A stretch of DNA of 64,000 nt from Occallatibacter riparius. GTDB lineage: Bacteria; Acidobacteriota; Terriglobia; Terriglobales; Acidobacteriaceae. The number at the start of each line of letters is the position of its first letter. The first letter of the stretch is position 1. Of this stretch, positions 53,126 through 62,451 are shown piece after piece. The stretch lies in the NCBI RefSeq assembly GCF_025264625.1, contig NZ_CP093313.1, forward strand, positions 1,054,001-1,118,000. Reading direction: 5' to 3'. The notes under the pieces are model-generated. The model was not told where the DNA came from. It made no database searches and was given only the letters and a program-made list of their open reading frames with translations. A program made the translations under genes and the position numbers.

Positions 53126-54283
53126 TTACCTTCCGGTTCTCACGGTTACCACTGCGGAAAGTCCGGGCCGGAGCTGATGATTCAGAGGCGACTCATCGAG
53201 GACAATCTTGACCGGCACACGCTGCACGACCTTGGTGAAATTCCCCGTCGCATTGTCGGGAGGGAGTAAAGCGAACTGCGAACCGCTTGCCGGAGCAATC
53301 TCGAGAACTCGGCCCTTGATCACTTGCCCCGGAAATACATCAATGCGAACCTCAACCCCATCGCCGGGCTTGATGTTGGTTAATTGAGTCTCGCGGAAAT
53401 TCGCTGCGACCCAACGCGTGGTATCCACGAATGGAATCACCTGGGTTCCGGGGGATACGAGCTGTCCCGGCCGGACTTGACGTTCCCCGACGGTGCCGTC
53501 CGCAGGCGCCAGAATGCGTGTATACCCGAGGTTCACTTGCGCCGCAGCCAGCGCAGCCTGCCTGGCATGGAGATCAGCGACAAGCTGGGCCTCCTGGGAC
53601 TCGAGCACGAGTTTGCCGCCGCGCTCGGCTTCGGCTGCAGCCTGATTGCTCCGCCGCAGCGTGTGGGCCTGGGCAAGATCGGCGTCGCGGCTCGTTACTT
53701 GTGCCGTGAATCGCTCCTCATTGGCAACTGCCGATTCCACCATCTGCTGCGTGGTCGCCTTCGATGCGATCAGTGCTTCCTGCCGGGTGCGCTCCAAGCG
53801 AGCTCGGGTCACATCGGCGCGTGTAGCCTCTCTTCCGGCTTGCGCTGCGACAATCTGAGCATCTGCTTCGTCGATTCCGGTCAGCGCCCGGTCGATCTTT
53901 GCATCCTGCAGTTCACGCTGCCTCACGTTGTTCTCGATGGCTGCCCTGGCAGCTTCAACCGCGGCTGCCGCTTGGTCTACCTGTGCGCGGTAGTCGTCAT
54001 CGTCGAGTTGAACCAAGATGTCGCCTTTGTGGACGATCTGGTAATCATTGACCCTTACTTGGCGCACGATACCCGAGATCTTCGTGCTGAGTGGAGTGAC
54101 ATCGCCGCGAACATAGGCATCATTGGTCGTTTGCTGGGCTCGTCCACCCTCCCAGCCGTTCCAGTTGCGGGTGACGGTCACAATGACCGCTACGGCCAGC
54201 GCGATCACGATTAAGGGCGCGCCATACTTCTGCCATGCGGCTTTCAAGATTCCTGGTTCTACAACCTGTGCTGAGTAGCTCAC
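53126..54283 (-). CDS. HlyD/EmrA-type membrane fusion protein
   Basis: A 385-residue periplasmic adaptor. GTG 54283 follows GGAAGGAAT; the frame continues upstream but without domain content. One membrane helix (APLIVIALAVAVIVTVTRNW) near the N terminus, then the biotinyl-lipoyl halves (VRQVRVNDYQIVHKGDILVQ, YTRILAPADGTVGERQVRPG) flanking a long coiled coil (AAVEAARAAIENNVRQREL and following), and a beta-barrel region (QVIPFVDTTRWVAANFRE). First gene of the efflux operon. The upstream 400 bases hold no recognisable regulator gene. Confidence 0.9.
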   Translation of the reverse strand: MSYSAQVVEPGILKAAWQKYGAPLIVIALAVAVIVTVTRNWNGWEGGRAQQTTNDAYVRGDVTPLSTKISGIVRQVRVNDYQIVHKGDILVQLDDDDYRAQVDQAAAAVEAARAAIENNVRQRELQDAKIDRALTGIDEADAQIVAAQAGREATRADVTRARLERTRQEALIASKATTQQMVESAVANEERFTAQVTSRDADLAQAHTLRRSNQAAAEAERGGKLVLESQEAQLVADLHARQAALAAAQVNLGYTRILAPADGTVGERQVRPGQLVSPGTQVIPFVDTTRWVAANFRETQLTNIKPGDGVEVRIDVFPGQVIKGRVLEIAPASGSQFALLPPDNATGNFTKVVQRVPVKIVLDESPLNHQLRPGLSAVVTVRTGR

Positions 54284-54686
54284 AATGTATTCCTTCCAAA
54301 GAGCTCTGAGTATTCCCACGGACACCTGTCTATCGGCACACGTCGTGCCAAACGGATCTAGGCCGGTAATTCCTGCAAAATGAAGGCGCACTGAATCGAT
54401 GCTGGCGAAAGAGAGATGTCGAAAGTCGTAATTGTCGAAGCACATTCGACGGCGTCACAGCGTTCGAATATTCGGGCTCCTATATCAGAAACACGCGTCC
54501 GATTTCGGAAATCACATAGAAAATGGTGTTTAGCCGTCGCGGAATCTCCGAGCGAACTGCCGCATCGGGTCAGTGGAGAAATGGCATTCGAAATGCTCAT
54601 TCAGGTGCAACCGGAATCTGCGAATCGATATGCTCTAAACCGAGTCGTCGGCGCAGTATCCGGGCAGAAGTAACTTCGGAGCAGCT
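54284..54686. other. gap between divergent units
   Basis: Control region between the efflux operon and the small protein gene at 54687. A short plus-strand open frame here is not family-like. No operator dyad stood out. Confidence 0.4.
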
Positions 54687-55130
54687 ATGAATTTGCTCAT
54701 CAGTGCCCCTTTGGCAGCTATCGCCGGATCGTTCGTCGGCGCATTGGGCTCCAGCCTCGCTACCTGGATCGCGGCGAGACACCAGGACCGCCGCGAACTC
54801 TTAGGCAGACAGATCGCGCGGCGGGAGGAATTGTATTCCGACTTTATCGGCGAGAGCGTGCGCCTGCTGGTCGATGCCATGCAACACAATGGAAACGATC
54901 TTCAGAAGCTGTTGCCAATTTATGCGCTGATAAGCCGCATTCGGCTCAGTTCTTCCAAACCCGTTCTGCGCGAAGCTGAACAGGTCATGAACATCATCGT
55001 GCGTACGTATCCAGAACCCAACTTGACAGCCGAGCAAATTCAATCTCGGGCAATGAAGGGCGAGGACCCGTTGAGACACTTCAGCGACGTCTGTCGCGCC
55101 GAACTCGATTCCCTTCAACAACGTCTCTAA
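54687..55130 (+). CDS. small membrane-anchored hypothetical protein
   Basis: A 147-residue protein; GGAGCAGCT directly precedes ATG 54687. An N-terminal hydrophobic segment (PLAAIAGSFVGALGSSLATW) is followed by a helical cytoplasmic part (RREELYSDFIGESVRLLVDA, LPIYALISRIRLSSSKPVLR). The layout resembles small conserved proteins with a membrane anchor and a four-helix domain seen in many soil bacteria. Function unknown; no close operon partner. Confidence 0.68.
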   Translation: MNLLISAPLAAIAGSFVGALGSSLATWIAARHQDRRELLGRQIARREELYSDFIGESVRLLVDAMQHNGNDLQKLLPIYALISRIRLSSSKPVLREAEQVMNIIVRTYPEPNLTAEQIQSRAMKGEDPLRHFSDVCRAELDSLQQRL

Positions 55131-55223
55131 AGGACGATTCAGCTAGATCTGCAGCTGATCAACCATCGGCGCGATGGAACTCCGCCTGGACGGCTTCGGT
55201 TGGTGCGTGAAGCAAAAAAGGCA

Positions 55224-55500
55224 CTACCACCAGTTTCTGCCGGCACTCCGTATGTCAGTCCCGATGGTTCTATCCTGTGCGGGGGACCCCGCCCACAAAT
55301 CCGCGCAAACGATCTGACCATTTCGCGTAAGTGACGAACGTGCGGAGCACTGGGCGGGTGAAGAACTCGCGTCCGACTTCAATTTGCGACGCGATGGTGA
55401 TCTTCTGCAGCCATCCATCATATATACCTCGGCCGCTGCGCGTGTGGTTGACGCCTGCCTCCACTGCGAGCGAGAGTGGATGCCCTGAAGGAAGCCCACT
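55224..55500 (-). pseudogene. C-terminal remnant of a LamB-type maltoporin
   Basis: The minus strand reads VNHTRSGRGIYDGWLQKI, then GREFFTRPVLRTFVTYAKWS and RGFVGGVP, then in another frame SGLTYGVPAE, and in the first frame again NWW followed by TAG. This is the order of the last strands of maltoporin, ending at its tryptophans. At least two frameshifts break it, and the rest of the barrel is missing. The flanks (55131-55223 and 55501-55877) hold no other gene I can support. Confidence 0.65.
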
Positions 55501-55877
55501 GGTCCCAGCTATCCTGCGCGTTCCGGCGCCGGCGGCTGACCCGCCAGATCTACTGAGAAGCAACTTGCTCGACGCGAAACAACGAAATCTAGAATGGTAA
55601 AGACCTCAATGGGCTGACGCTCGGTGGCTCTGAGCAGTTCGCAGACGTCCTCACTATCCTCCTTCTTCCTGCCCGAACAACCGAATTCGGCAGAATCGCT
55701 CCGTCTGCCTTCGGCCGGACCGCGCCTGATGCACGTTCGAATGTGTCGACGTCATTCTCGACAGATTCATCAGTCCGTCACGACGTGGCGCACGAATCTC
55801 CCTTGAGAAAAAAAGGACTTACGCGACGAAGTGATTTGGCATGCTCATTGCCTTCTTTAGGGCGAGAGGGAAATTGA

Positions 55878-56894
55878 ATGCCACGCAAATTCTTGCTTGT
55901 ATGTCTTTTGGTCTGCACGCTTCGCGGTTTCGCTGAAAAGGGAAACCGCCCGGGATCTGCCGTAAGCGGAAGCATCAGCGGAACTGTCGTTGACGTTAAT
56001 GATGGTATCGTCCCTGGAGCCACTGTGGTCCTCCATTGCGAAAGTCCCTGCAAAGAGGAATCCGCAGTTGCTGGCGATACAGGCAGTTTTGAGTTCAAGA
56101 GCCTAAGCCTCGGAAGCCGTTACGAGATCGCGGTGAGGGCCGAAGGTTTCAAAGACTGGACCTCCGCACCGATCACGCTGACGCCTGAGCAGAGCGTATT
56201 CCTTCTAACTGACGTGCGAATCGAAGCCGCAAGAACTACGGAGTCGGTGACGGTCTACGCTTCGCGCGACGAGATCGCAACAGAACAAGTCCGACTCGCA
56301 GAACACCAGCGCGTCCTGGGCGTCATACCCAACTTCTATGTTGTCTACGATCCAAAGAACGCGGTGCCGCTTTCATCCAAACTCAAATTCAAGCTTGCGA
56401 TGAGAACCGCATTAGACCCGGTTACCGTGTCCGGAGTTGTACTTCTCGCCGGAGTACAGCAGGCGGGAGGCACTCCCAACTATGTGGGAGGCGCCAAGGG
56501 ATATGGCCAGCGCCTGGGGGCGGACGCTGCCAGTGGCTTCAGCAGCATCCTGTTAGGAAGCGCCATTCTGCCATCTCTGCTGCATCAGGATCCTCGCTAC
56601 TTTTGCCAGGGAACGGGTACAACCTCCTCGCGCCTCAAGCACGCAATATTCAGTCCGTTCATCACTCGAGGTGACAACGGAAGGTCCCAGGTAAACTTCT
56701 CCAGCCTCGGAGGCGATTTGGCTTCGAGTGCTCTCTCAGAGACGTATTTCCCTAACTCGAACCGCGGGCCAGGCTTGGTCTTCGGAAACTTCGCGATCGG
56801 AACTGGAGAGCGCATGGCCGGGGCAGTTCTGCAGGAGTTCATTTTGCGCAGACTCACCCCCAGCGCCAGGAAGCAAAGAGAGGGGGTCAGATGA
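55878..56894 (+). CDS. carboxypeptidase-regulatory-like domain surface protein
   Basis: A 338-residue exported protein. The signal peptide is MPRKFLLVCLLVCTLRGFA. The first third is a carboxypeptidase regulatory-like (transthyretin-fold) domain: GSISGTVVDVNDGIVPGATV, GSFEFKSLSLGSRYEI. A short VTVYA segment resembles the TonB-receptor linker, but no plug or barrel follows; the rest (SKLKFKLAMRTALDPVTVSG, GYGQRLGADAASGFSSIL) is a domain often found in Acidobacteriota. Function unknown, probably outer-membrane associated. Confidence 0.75.
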   Translation: MPRKFLLVCLLVCTLRGFAEKGNRPGSAVSGSISGTVVDVNDGIVPGATVVLHCESPCKEESAVAGDTGSFEFKSLSLGSRYEIAVRAEGFKDWTSAPITLTPEQSVFLLTDVRIEAARTTESVTVYASRDEIATEQVRLAEHQRVLGVIPNFYVVYDPKNAVPLSSKLKFKLAMRTALDPVTVSGVVLLAGVQQAGGTPNYVGGAKGYGQRLGADAASGFSSILLGSAILPSLLHQDPRYFCQGTGTTSSRLKHAIFSPFITRGDNGRSQVNFSSLGGDLASSALSETYFPNSNRGPGLVFGNFAIGTGERMAGAVLQEFILRRLTPSARKQREGVR

Positions 56895-57117
56895 AACCGC
56901 GCATTCACCGCCAGACGCACGGGTGGGCCGTTGAACAAGGCATTCACCTGATCGGATTGGCGCCGACCTTTCGAGCGGCTTGCACCTTTGCGAATCAATG
57001 GTTTCAAAAAGACTGGAAACTCGTATGAAGTCCATTCGCCTGCAGCCAAATGAGCACCAGATGCATCCTGTTCTACCCGGGAAAAGATTCCCTCATTCAA
57101 TGAACCGGAGAGATGGA

Positions 57118-58059
57118 ATGACCATTTTGACCAAACTACTGCCGGCACTCGCAGCAATCGCCGTACTGGCGGCGAGTGCCTATGCCCAGAACGCAAAGGT
57201 AGGCCCTGGAGTCACACCTTTCGTAGCCTTCAAAGCCGAGTCTCCAGCGAGGGTGATTGCGGATCTTCCTAGCCCACTAGGCGCGACGACTGAAGTGCAT
57301 CACACACCTTCGGCTTGCGGAAACCCAGAAGTAAACCCGCAAGTGCGAAAGGCCCTCGGACTGGTCTGTTTGCAGCCAATTGCCGATCCCGCGCCGGCGT
57401 CTGCGAACGGATTGATCGTGATTGGTTTTCTGGGCGGCTTTGTAAAAGGTCACGAATCCAATCACCCGGAGGTCTGGTTCGGTTCCTATCTTCAAGAACG
57501 ATACTCGCCCGCTATACACGTTGAGACGTATTCGAATCACCAAGGCCGTCAAGCAATGAGCGACGTCCTGCAGAGGCTTGATACCGATCATGATGGTGCT
57601 CTAACCGCCTCGGAAAAGCAGCAGGCGAGTATCATCCTTTACGGACACAGTTGGGGAGCATCGGAAGCGGTGGCATTTGCAAGAGATCTTGAGCGGATCG
57701 GAGTCCCTGTCCTGCTTACGGTTCAGATTGACATTGTGCCTAAACCGGGCCAACACGCAACCGTTGTTCCACCAAACGTTCGTTCGGCTGTCAATCTCTT
57801 TCAGTCGAGCGGCCCGCTGCATGGACGGTCCGAAATCGTCGCTGAAAATCCGGAACAGACAGAGATCATCGGCAATTTTCACATGACATATGACGGTAAG
57901 CACGTTGATTGTCGAAACTATCCCCTCTTCGCCCGCAGGTTTAATAAGCCCCATCACGAAATCGAGAACGACCCTCGGGTTTGGAAGCAGGTCGCCGAAA
58001 TCATTGATGCGCGGGTTGTCTCCGCGGGAAGTCCCAGTGATCGGGCGGCATTGCGTTAA
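57118..58059 (+). CDS. exported alpha/beta-hydrolase with EF-hand insert
   Basis: A 313-residue secreted protein. GGAG precedes ATG 57118; the signal peptide (LLPALAAIAVLAASAYAQ) is clear. The fold has NGLIVIGFLGGF as the first strand and oxyanion segment, and the nucleophile in ILYGHSWGASEAVAFA. Just before it sits a calcium-binding EF-hand-type loop, DTDHDGALTASE. A possible catalytic His lies in IIGNFHMTYDGKHVDC. The calcium loop next to the nucleophile may make the enzyme calcium-dependent. Substrate unknown; lipase-like or esterase-like activity is plausible. Confidence 0.75.
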   Translation: MTILTKLLPALAAIAVLAASAYAQNAKVGPGVTPFVAFKAESPARVIADLPSPLGATTEVHHTPSACGNPEVNPQVRKALGLVCLQPIADPAPASANGLIVIGFLGGFVKGHESNHPEVWFGSYLQERYSPAIHVETYSNHQGRQAMSDVLQRLDTDHDGALTASEKQQASIILYGHSWGASEAVAFARDLERIGVPVLLTVQIDIVPKPGQHATVVPPNVRSAVNLFQSSGPLHGRSEIVAENPEQTEIIGNFHMTYDGKHVDCRNYPLFARRFNKPHHEIENDPRVWKQVAEIIDARVVSAGSPSDRAALR

Positions 58060-58628
58060 TGCCAGACGGGAGTTGCAGCGGATGATCCGACGATCTGCCA
58101 TGCGCATCAGATCGAGCCCCACAGTTCGGGTGCCGGTACGTATCATGCCGGGCAGATTCGTCTCTATACTGCTCGCGTCCGAAACCTGGGCCCATGCAAT
58201 TGTCTTGGACTGGCGGTGCCTGGTTGTATGGCTCGCCGAGAAGCGCGCATTCGTGTTTCCCTTCGGGGCTCCCGATCAACGCACCGTGTTCACCCCGGAG
58301 CGGGTAGCTATCGAGAAACTCGACGGCACCGTGATTGCTGAGCGACAGACCAAAGGACTCGTTCACCGGCCATGATTTCTTCTTCGGGGAGAATCTGATG
58401 CTCCGGCGCCACGATTAAAGCCTCAATGTTGCCGGAAGGATGGCGGCGGCCCAGCTGACCTCAGACCACATGGTCGCATACGGTATCGACTTTCTAACAA
58501 AGCGCCTCGCACATGCGCGCGGAATCGATCCCCATCACCGGGAAATGTTGATGGTCTCGATCGATATCACTGACGTCTGATACGGGTAGCAGAGTTTCTT
58601 CCGTCTTGAGCTAACTCACCGGCGCCCT
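58060..58628. other. gap, possible remnants only
   Basis: About 570 bases between the convergent hydrolase and lipid operon. A stretch at 58140-58375 (FVSILLASETWAHAIVLDW, VFPFGAPDQRTVF) and one near 58470-58580 (MVAYGIDFLTKRLAHARG) look partly protein-like but have no proper ends or family match. Confidence 0.4.
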
Positions 58629-59477
58629 CTACCACCCTTTGGAAAGGCCTAGCTCGAATGAGATCGGATAATGGTCAGACGCCTTGATTGAGTTATGGAC
58701 GCGGCCCTTCTCGATCTGCACAGGACCGCGTACAAACGCCCAATCGATATGACGGCCCGACTCGAGGAGGTGGCGCGCCGGAGTGGTCGCCATGCGTCCG
58801 CTCGGCATTGCGCTGACGAATCCCTCGCGCACGATTGCTGCGCCTGCCGCAGCAGTGGACGCATCTAGGTTCAGATCGCCGGCAACAACCGTCGGGCCGG
58901 CAGCCCCTCGCGCCCTTGCGTCCATCAGCACCTCATTCAATTGAGCCAGGCGCAATTCATCGTGGCCTCGGCTTTCAAGGTGCAGGTTGTAAGAGACAAC
59001 AGCGGCATTGCTGGGAACGCTGATCTCTGCAACGAGCGCAATTCTTCCTCCGAGCCTCTCCTGGAAGGGCTCGACCTTTGGAACGTACCAGCGAGGTTGC
59101 CAGAAGCTCGACTGCTGCTGAAATCGAATGGCTCGGGGATTTGAAATCCTCCATCGCGACAATGTAGCTTGCCCGTGGTACGCCGGGCTCGAGTTGGAAC
59201 CTTGCGTTAGTTCCACAAATTCCCGGCCGAACACATAGTTCAGGCGAAGTTTTCGCGCGATCTCCTGAGCCACGTTGAGGCGTTGTGTGCGTCGCGCATT
59301 CAGGTCGACTTCCTGGAGGATGAGAACGTCCGCATTCGCATCGCCCAGGAAGTCGATGATCGACCGAAGCTGCAAGCCGCGGTCTATGTTCCAGTCCACC
59401 ACACGTATCGAACTGCGTGGCCACGACAGCCACTGGCTTGGCGCAAAATTCTCCGCGATAATCTCTGGTGCTGACAC
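58629..59477 (-). CDS. endonuclease/exonuclease/phosphatase-family protein in lipid operon
   Basis: A 282-residue EEP-fold phosphodiesterase. Motifs: IRVVDWNIDRGLQLRS (Asn), DVLILQEVDLNARRT (Glu), VVSYNLHLESRG (His), VVAGDLNLDAST (Asp/Asn), and NSIKASDHYPISFEL (final Asp-His). There is no signal peptide. It is the last gene of the operon, two bases after the nucleotidyltransferase stop. In this setting a phosphodiesterase acting on a phospholipid head group or CDP-linked intermediate is more likely than a nuclease; this is inference. Confidence 0.85.
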   Translation of the reverse strand: MSAPEIIAENFAPSQWLSWPRSSIRVVDWNIDRGLQLRSIIDFLGDANADVLILQEVDLNARRTQRLNVAQEIARKLRLNYVFGREFVELTQGSNSSPAYHGQATLSRWRISNPRAIRFQQQSSFWQPRWYVPKVEPFQERLGGRIALVAEISVPSNAAVVSYNLHLESRGHDELRLAQLNEVLMDARARGAAGPTVVAGDLNLDASTAAAGAAIVREGFVSAMPSGRMATTPARHLLESGRHIDWAFVRGPVQIEKGRVHNSIKASDHYPISFELGLSKGW

Positions 59478-59479
59478 GA

Positions 59480-60217
59480 TCAGGCGGCCCTTGCAATATT
59501 CGGAAATACTGCTTGCTGCGCGAACATTAGGTCGAGTGGGTCATCGATCTCTGCCCAGGCCAGTCCCCCAGTGGTCGTGTAACCCACCGCAACTCCCTCG
59601 TCCGCGAGCTCCTGCACGGCGACATTAAAGAACCCGTTGACCTCACCCGACATTACAAAACTGTCCAGCTTATCGAAGAATCTTCCTTGGATCCCTTTCG
59701 AGAACACCGTGATCCCGATATACGTTCCGCTGAACTCCTCGCGGGAAATCTTCTTGCTCATTCGAATTACACGGTCATCTTCGATGATCACCTTCATCGT
59801 CTCATCGCGCCACAGTGGGTCCAGGATCATTGAGATCGGCGAAAATGGGTGGACGGCGGAAACCAGGATCTCAGGGTCAAAAACGACGTCGGCGTTGAGA
59901 ACCACAAAACTGTCCCCTCGCAGCCATTCGATTGCGAGCCACAGCGAGAAGATATTGTTGGTCATTGCAAATGCCGGATTCTCGATAAGCTGAACCCTCA
60001 GTCCACTTTCAGCCCAATTGGCTTTCACATGGCGGACAATCTGCTCTTTCTCGTAGCCGACCACGATCGCCACGTCATGAATGCCGGCCCTCGCTATGGC
60101 CTCGAACTGGTGGTCCAGGATCGTGAAATCATCCACATCAATCAGACACTTTGGATGTTCTCCATGCACAGAGCGAAGCCTGGTACCCTGCCCTGCGGCC
60201 AATATTACCGCTTTCAT
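59480..60217 (-). CDS. sugar/alcohol-phosphate nucleotidyltransferase
   Basis: A 245-residue NTP transferase of the LicC/IPCT-like group. The N-terminal signature LAAGQGTRLRSVHGEHPKCL binds nucleotide; the metal Asp is in FVVLNADVVFDPEI; NPAFAMTNNIFSLWLA and LAWAEIDDPLDL are typical of this group. It probably makes a CDP-activated alcohol (inositol-, choline- or glycerol-like) from CTP. The start overlaps the stop of the CDP-alcohol phosphotransferase by four bases, so product transfer between the two is likely. Confidence 0.85.
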   Translation of the reverse strand: MKAVILAAGQGTRLRSVHGEHPKCLIDVDDFTILDHQFEAIARAGIHDVAIVVGYEKEQIVRHVKANWAESGLRVQLIENPAFAMTNNIFSLWLAIEWLRGDSFVVLNADVVFDPEILVSAVHPFSPISMILDPLWRDETMKVIIEDDRVIRMSKKISREEFSGTYIGITVFSKGIQGRFFDKLDSFVMSGEVNGFFNVAVQELADEGVAVGYTTTGGLAWAEIDDPLDLMFAQQAVFPNIARAA

Positions 60218-61464
60218 GCCGTCTCCTTCATGGTGTTTGCTGTTGATGTCGCGCCCGCCGCGAATGGCTGGGCGAAGAACCGACGATCGAAGTAGAGCGT
60301 CAAAATCCAGGTGAGATGAGCGCCGATTGTTGCGAGAAGGAAGACAAGCGGCAGCGCTCCGATGACTGCGAAGATTACAATGTAGTGGACTAGGATGCCT
60401 CTTCTTATGAAGGCCTGAAGTTGGCGCACGACGCGGGAAATCCAGTTTCCTGAATCCCCGTCGAGCAACTGGTACATGCGACCGAGGTATTCGTTCGGCC
60501 GATCCGCTGTGGTGGCGCGGCGCCGCTGCAGGGAAGTCACAATCAAGGCCAGCACGATTCCGGCAAGCAGCACGCCGCCCATGATGATGGCCGCGCTCCC
60601 GTATCTGTGACTCAGTCCGATCATGATTCCCCCGAAGAGCAAAAGGTAGCTCAGCCCATCGGCAAATCCCTCAAGCCACGTTCCGCGGGGCGACTCAGCA
60701 AACTTGATTCGTGCCAGCATGCCGTCCATCTCATCAAAGAGACCCGCAATGTAAAACAACAAGGCGCCTAGTAGCGAATACAGATAGCCGCCGCGAGCGA
60801 ATGCAACGGCTGATAGAACGGAAATGACCACACCGCCGAACGTCACCTGATTTGGCGTCACCGATGTGTGGGAAAGCATGCGCACAAAGGGGCGGCAAAG
60901 GCGGCGGTTGAAGCTGGTATGAATACCATCCAGGATTTTGCCGGAGTGGGCCACCAGAAATCGTTCCGCTGCGGCGACACTCTCTGCTGACGTGATCCGG
61001 ACACCCATTGTCTCGAAAAACGGAAGGGTGGGTGTGGGCTCGTCGATCTCACTCAGACACACCTGAGCGGGCTTCGTCCAATTCACAGAGGCCAGGGGAC
61101 GTAGCGGGAGACCCTTCAGAAACTGCTTGCTGGTAACCCAGTTCCATGGAATCCAAAGGAAGTGATCATTCACATAGTGCGCAACCCGATTCCAACTTCT
61201 CCTCTCTCTCGGATCAAAGGTGCTGGAGTGAATGAAGCGGACTGGAGTTCCTGAAGAGACAACATTCTGGGAGAACTGCCTGGCTAATGCATGACCCAGT
61301 ATGTCTGAACTGATCAAGACTATTTCGGTCGCCCCTGCACGGCTTGCAGTAACGATGGTCCTCTTCAGCAACGGAATGCCGGCAACTGGCCGAACCAGAA
61401 GGTCCGACGTTCTATCTTGGCCTATGGGAGAATTGGAGTCGGAAATAGAGATGACTACTTGCAT
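60214..61464 (-). CDS. CDP-alcohol phosphotransferase with degenerate NTase domain
   Basis: A 416-residue bifunctional-looking protein. Residues 1-180 have a nucleotidyltransferase-like fold (RPVAGIPLLKRTIVTASRAG, TEIVLISSDILGHAL) but lack the GxGTR motif, so this part is probably inactive. Residues 190-410 are a membrane CDP-OH_P_transf domain; its core motif reads DEMDGMLARIKFAESPRG with the third Asp replaced by Glu (TWLEGFAD). The layout resembles the archaeal and bacterial IPCT-DIPPS fusions that make inositol phosphodiesters. A phospholipid or osmolyte head group is the likely product. The gene directly abuts the flippase-like gene. Confidence 0.8.
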   Translation of the reverse strand: MQVVISISDSNSPIGQDRTSDLLVRPVAGIPLLKRTIVTASRAGATEIVLISSDILGHALARQFSQNVVSSGTPVRFIHSSTFDPRERRSWNRVAHYVNDHFLWIPWNWVTSKQFLKGLPLRPLASVNWTKPAQVCLSEIDEPTPTLPFFETMGVRITSAESVAAAERFLVAHSGKILDGIHTSFNRRLCRPFVRMLSHTSVTPNQVTFGGVVISVLSAVAFARGGYLYSLLGALLFYIAGLFDEMDGMLARIKFAESPRGTWLEGFADGLSYLLLFGGIMIGLSHRYGSAAIIMGGVLLAGIVLALIVTSLQRRRATTADRPNEYLGRMYQLLDGDSGNWISRVVRQLQAFIRRGILVHYIVIFAVIGALPLVFLLATIGAHLTWILTLYFDRRFFAQPFAAGATSTANTMKETA

Positions 61465-62451
61465 TTACAAACCTCCTTCAGAAATTGCGGTAGAATGCGC
61501 GAATGCTTGCGGGTCACGGACACGTGAGCGGCGCGAAGTCCAAGCCAGCCAGAGAATCCCGCTAAGTGCCCAGATCAGGTCACGCGCTCTCCGAGTCAGG
61601 GCAAGGCTCAGGCCAAGCATGGGCGAAAGACCGACAAGCGAAAACGCTGATATCGCACCGCCCTCGTCGGCACCGATGCGGGCAGGAATCCATCCGCTTG
61701 CAAGCTTCAGGGCGCGTGTCACTCCCTCTATGGCCATGACCGCCACAACGTGAACAGGCAGATGCAGTGACCACAGAACAATGAACACTTCCAGAACGAT
61801 CAGTAACTGGCATGCCATACCGATCCAGAACATGCGGCTCACCAACCCGGGCTGCTCCAGGCGGTAGCGCCGAATCGCCCTTTCCCACCTTTCCGCGCGC
61901 ACAAGCCAGGAGGGGGTGCGCTTTCCGCACGCTCGTACTACATGGGCTAGAACGGAATCGCGTCGCGTGATGGCCAACACGGCGAGGCCAAGGATCAGAA
62001 CAGCGGGGAGCCAATGGTAGGCCGTGCCATGGACGGCAAACAAAGGAAGACATGCTAAACCCGAAATTGCGATCAGGACGGACGTGAGCCAGTACACACC
62101 TGTGTCAAGGAAAGTGGCCGTAATGGTCGCGTCGCTGGAGGTGCCCAGAAGCTTTATCTTCATAGGCTCGGAAAGCGCCGGACCGAGAACCGTGAGATAT
62201 CCCATCGCCTGCGAGGCGACTCGGACTCCTACCAACGTCCTTCTGTCGACAGCAATGTTCTCGCCTTTTAGAGATGCCGACCATGTGACGCTCTGGAGAG
62301 TGAGGCGCAGAAGGCTCAGCGCAATCACAAGGGGGAGTGCAACGCGCATAGCCGTCAACTGCCCCAGCATCGTAGAGATGCCGGCATGGGCTATCACCCA
62401 CGCCAACAGCATCACTGCTCCGCACGCGATAATCAGCTGAACTCTTTTCAT
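61465..62451 (-). CDS. flippase-like membrane protein (LPG synthase TM family)
   Basis: A 328-residue membrane protein with six to eight helices (LIIACGAVMLLAWVIAHAG, VALPLVIALSLLRLTLQSV, WLPAVLILGLAVLAITRR). Conserved pieces VASQAMGYLTVLGPALSEP and IPARIGADEGGAISAFSL match the lysylphosphatidylglycerol synthase TM-region family, including HpnL- and AglD-like proteins. Such proteins often flip or handle polar lipids. Next to a CDP-alcohol phosphotransferase it probably moves the lipid product across the membrane. Its start overlaps the LolA-like gene by four bases. Confidence 0.8.
   Translation of the reverse strand: MKRVQLIIACGAVMLLAWVIAHAGISTMLGQLTAMRVALPLVIALSLLRLTLQSVTWSASLKGENIAVDRRTLVGVRVASQAMGYLTVLGPALSEPMKIKLLGTSSDATITATFLDTGVYWLTSVLIAISGLACLPLFAVHGTAYHWLPAVLILGLAVLAITRRDSVLAHVVRACGKRTPSWLVRAERWERAIRRYRLEQPGLVSRMFWIGMACQLLIVLEVFIVLWSLHLPVHVVAVMAIEGVTRALKLASGWIPARIGADEGGAISAFSLVGLSPMLGLSLALTRRARDLIWALSGILWLAWTSRRSRVRDPQAFAHSTAISEGGL

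Noticed and set aside
57890..58375. Plus-strand frame of 161 residues overlapping the hydrolase 3' end
   Set aside because: Most of it overlaps a supported gene in another frame; the tail is only weakly protein-like.
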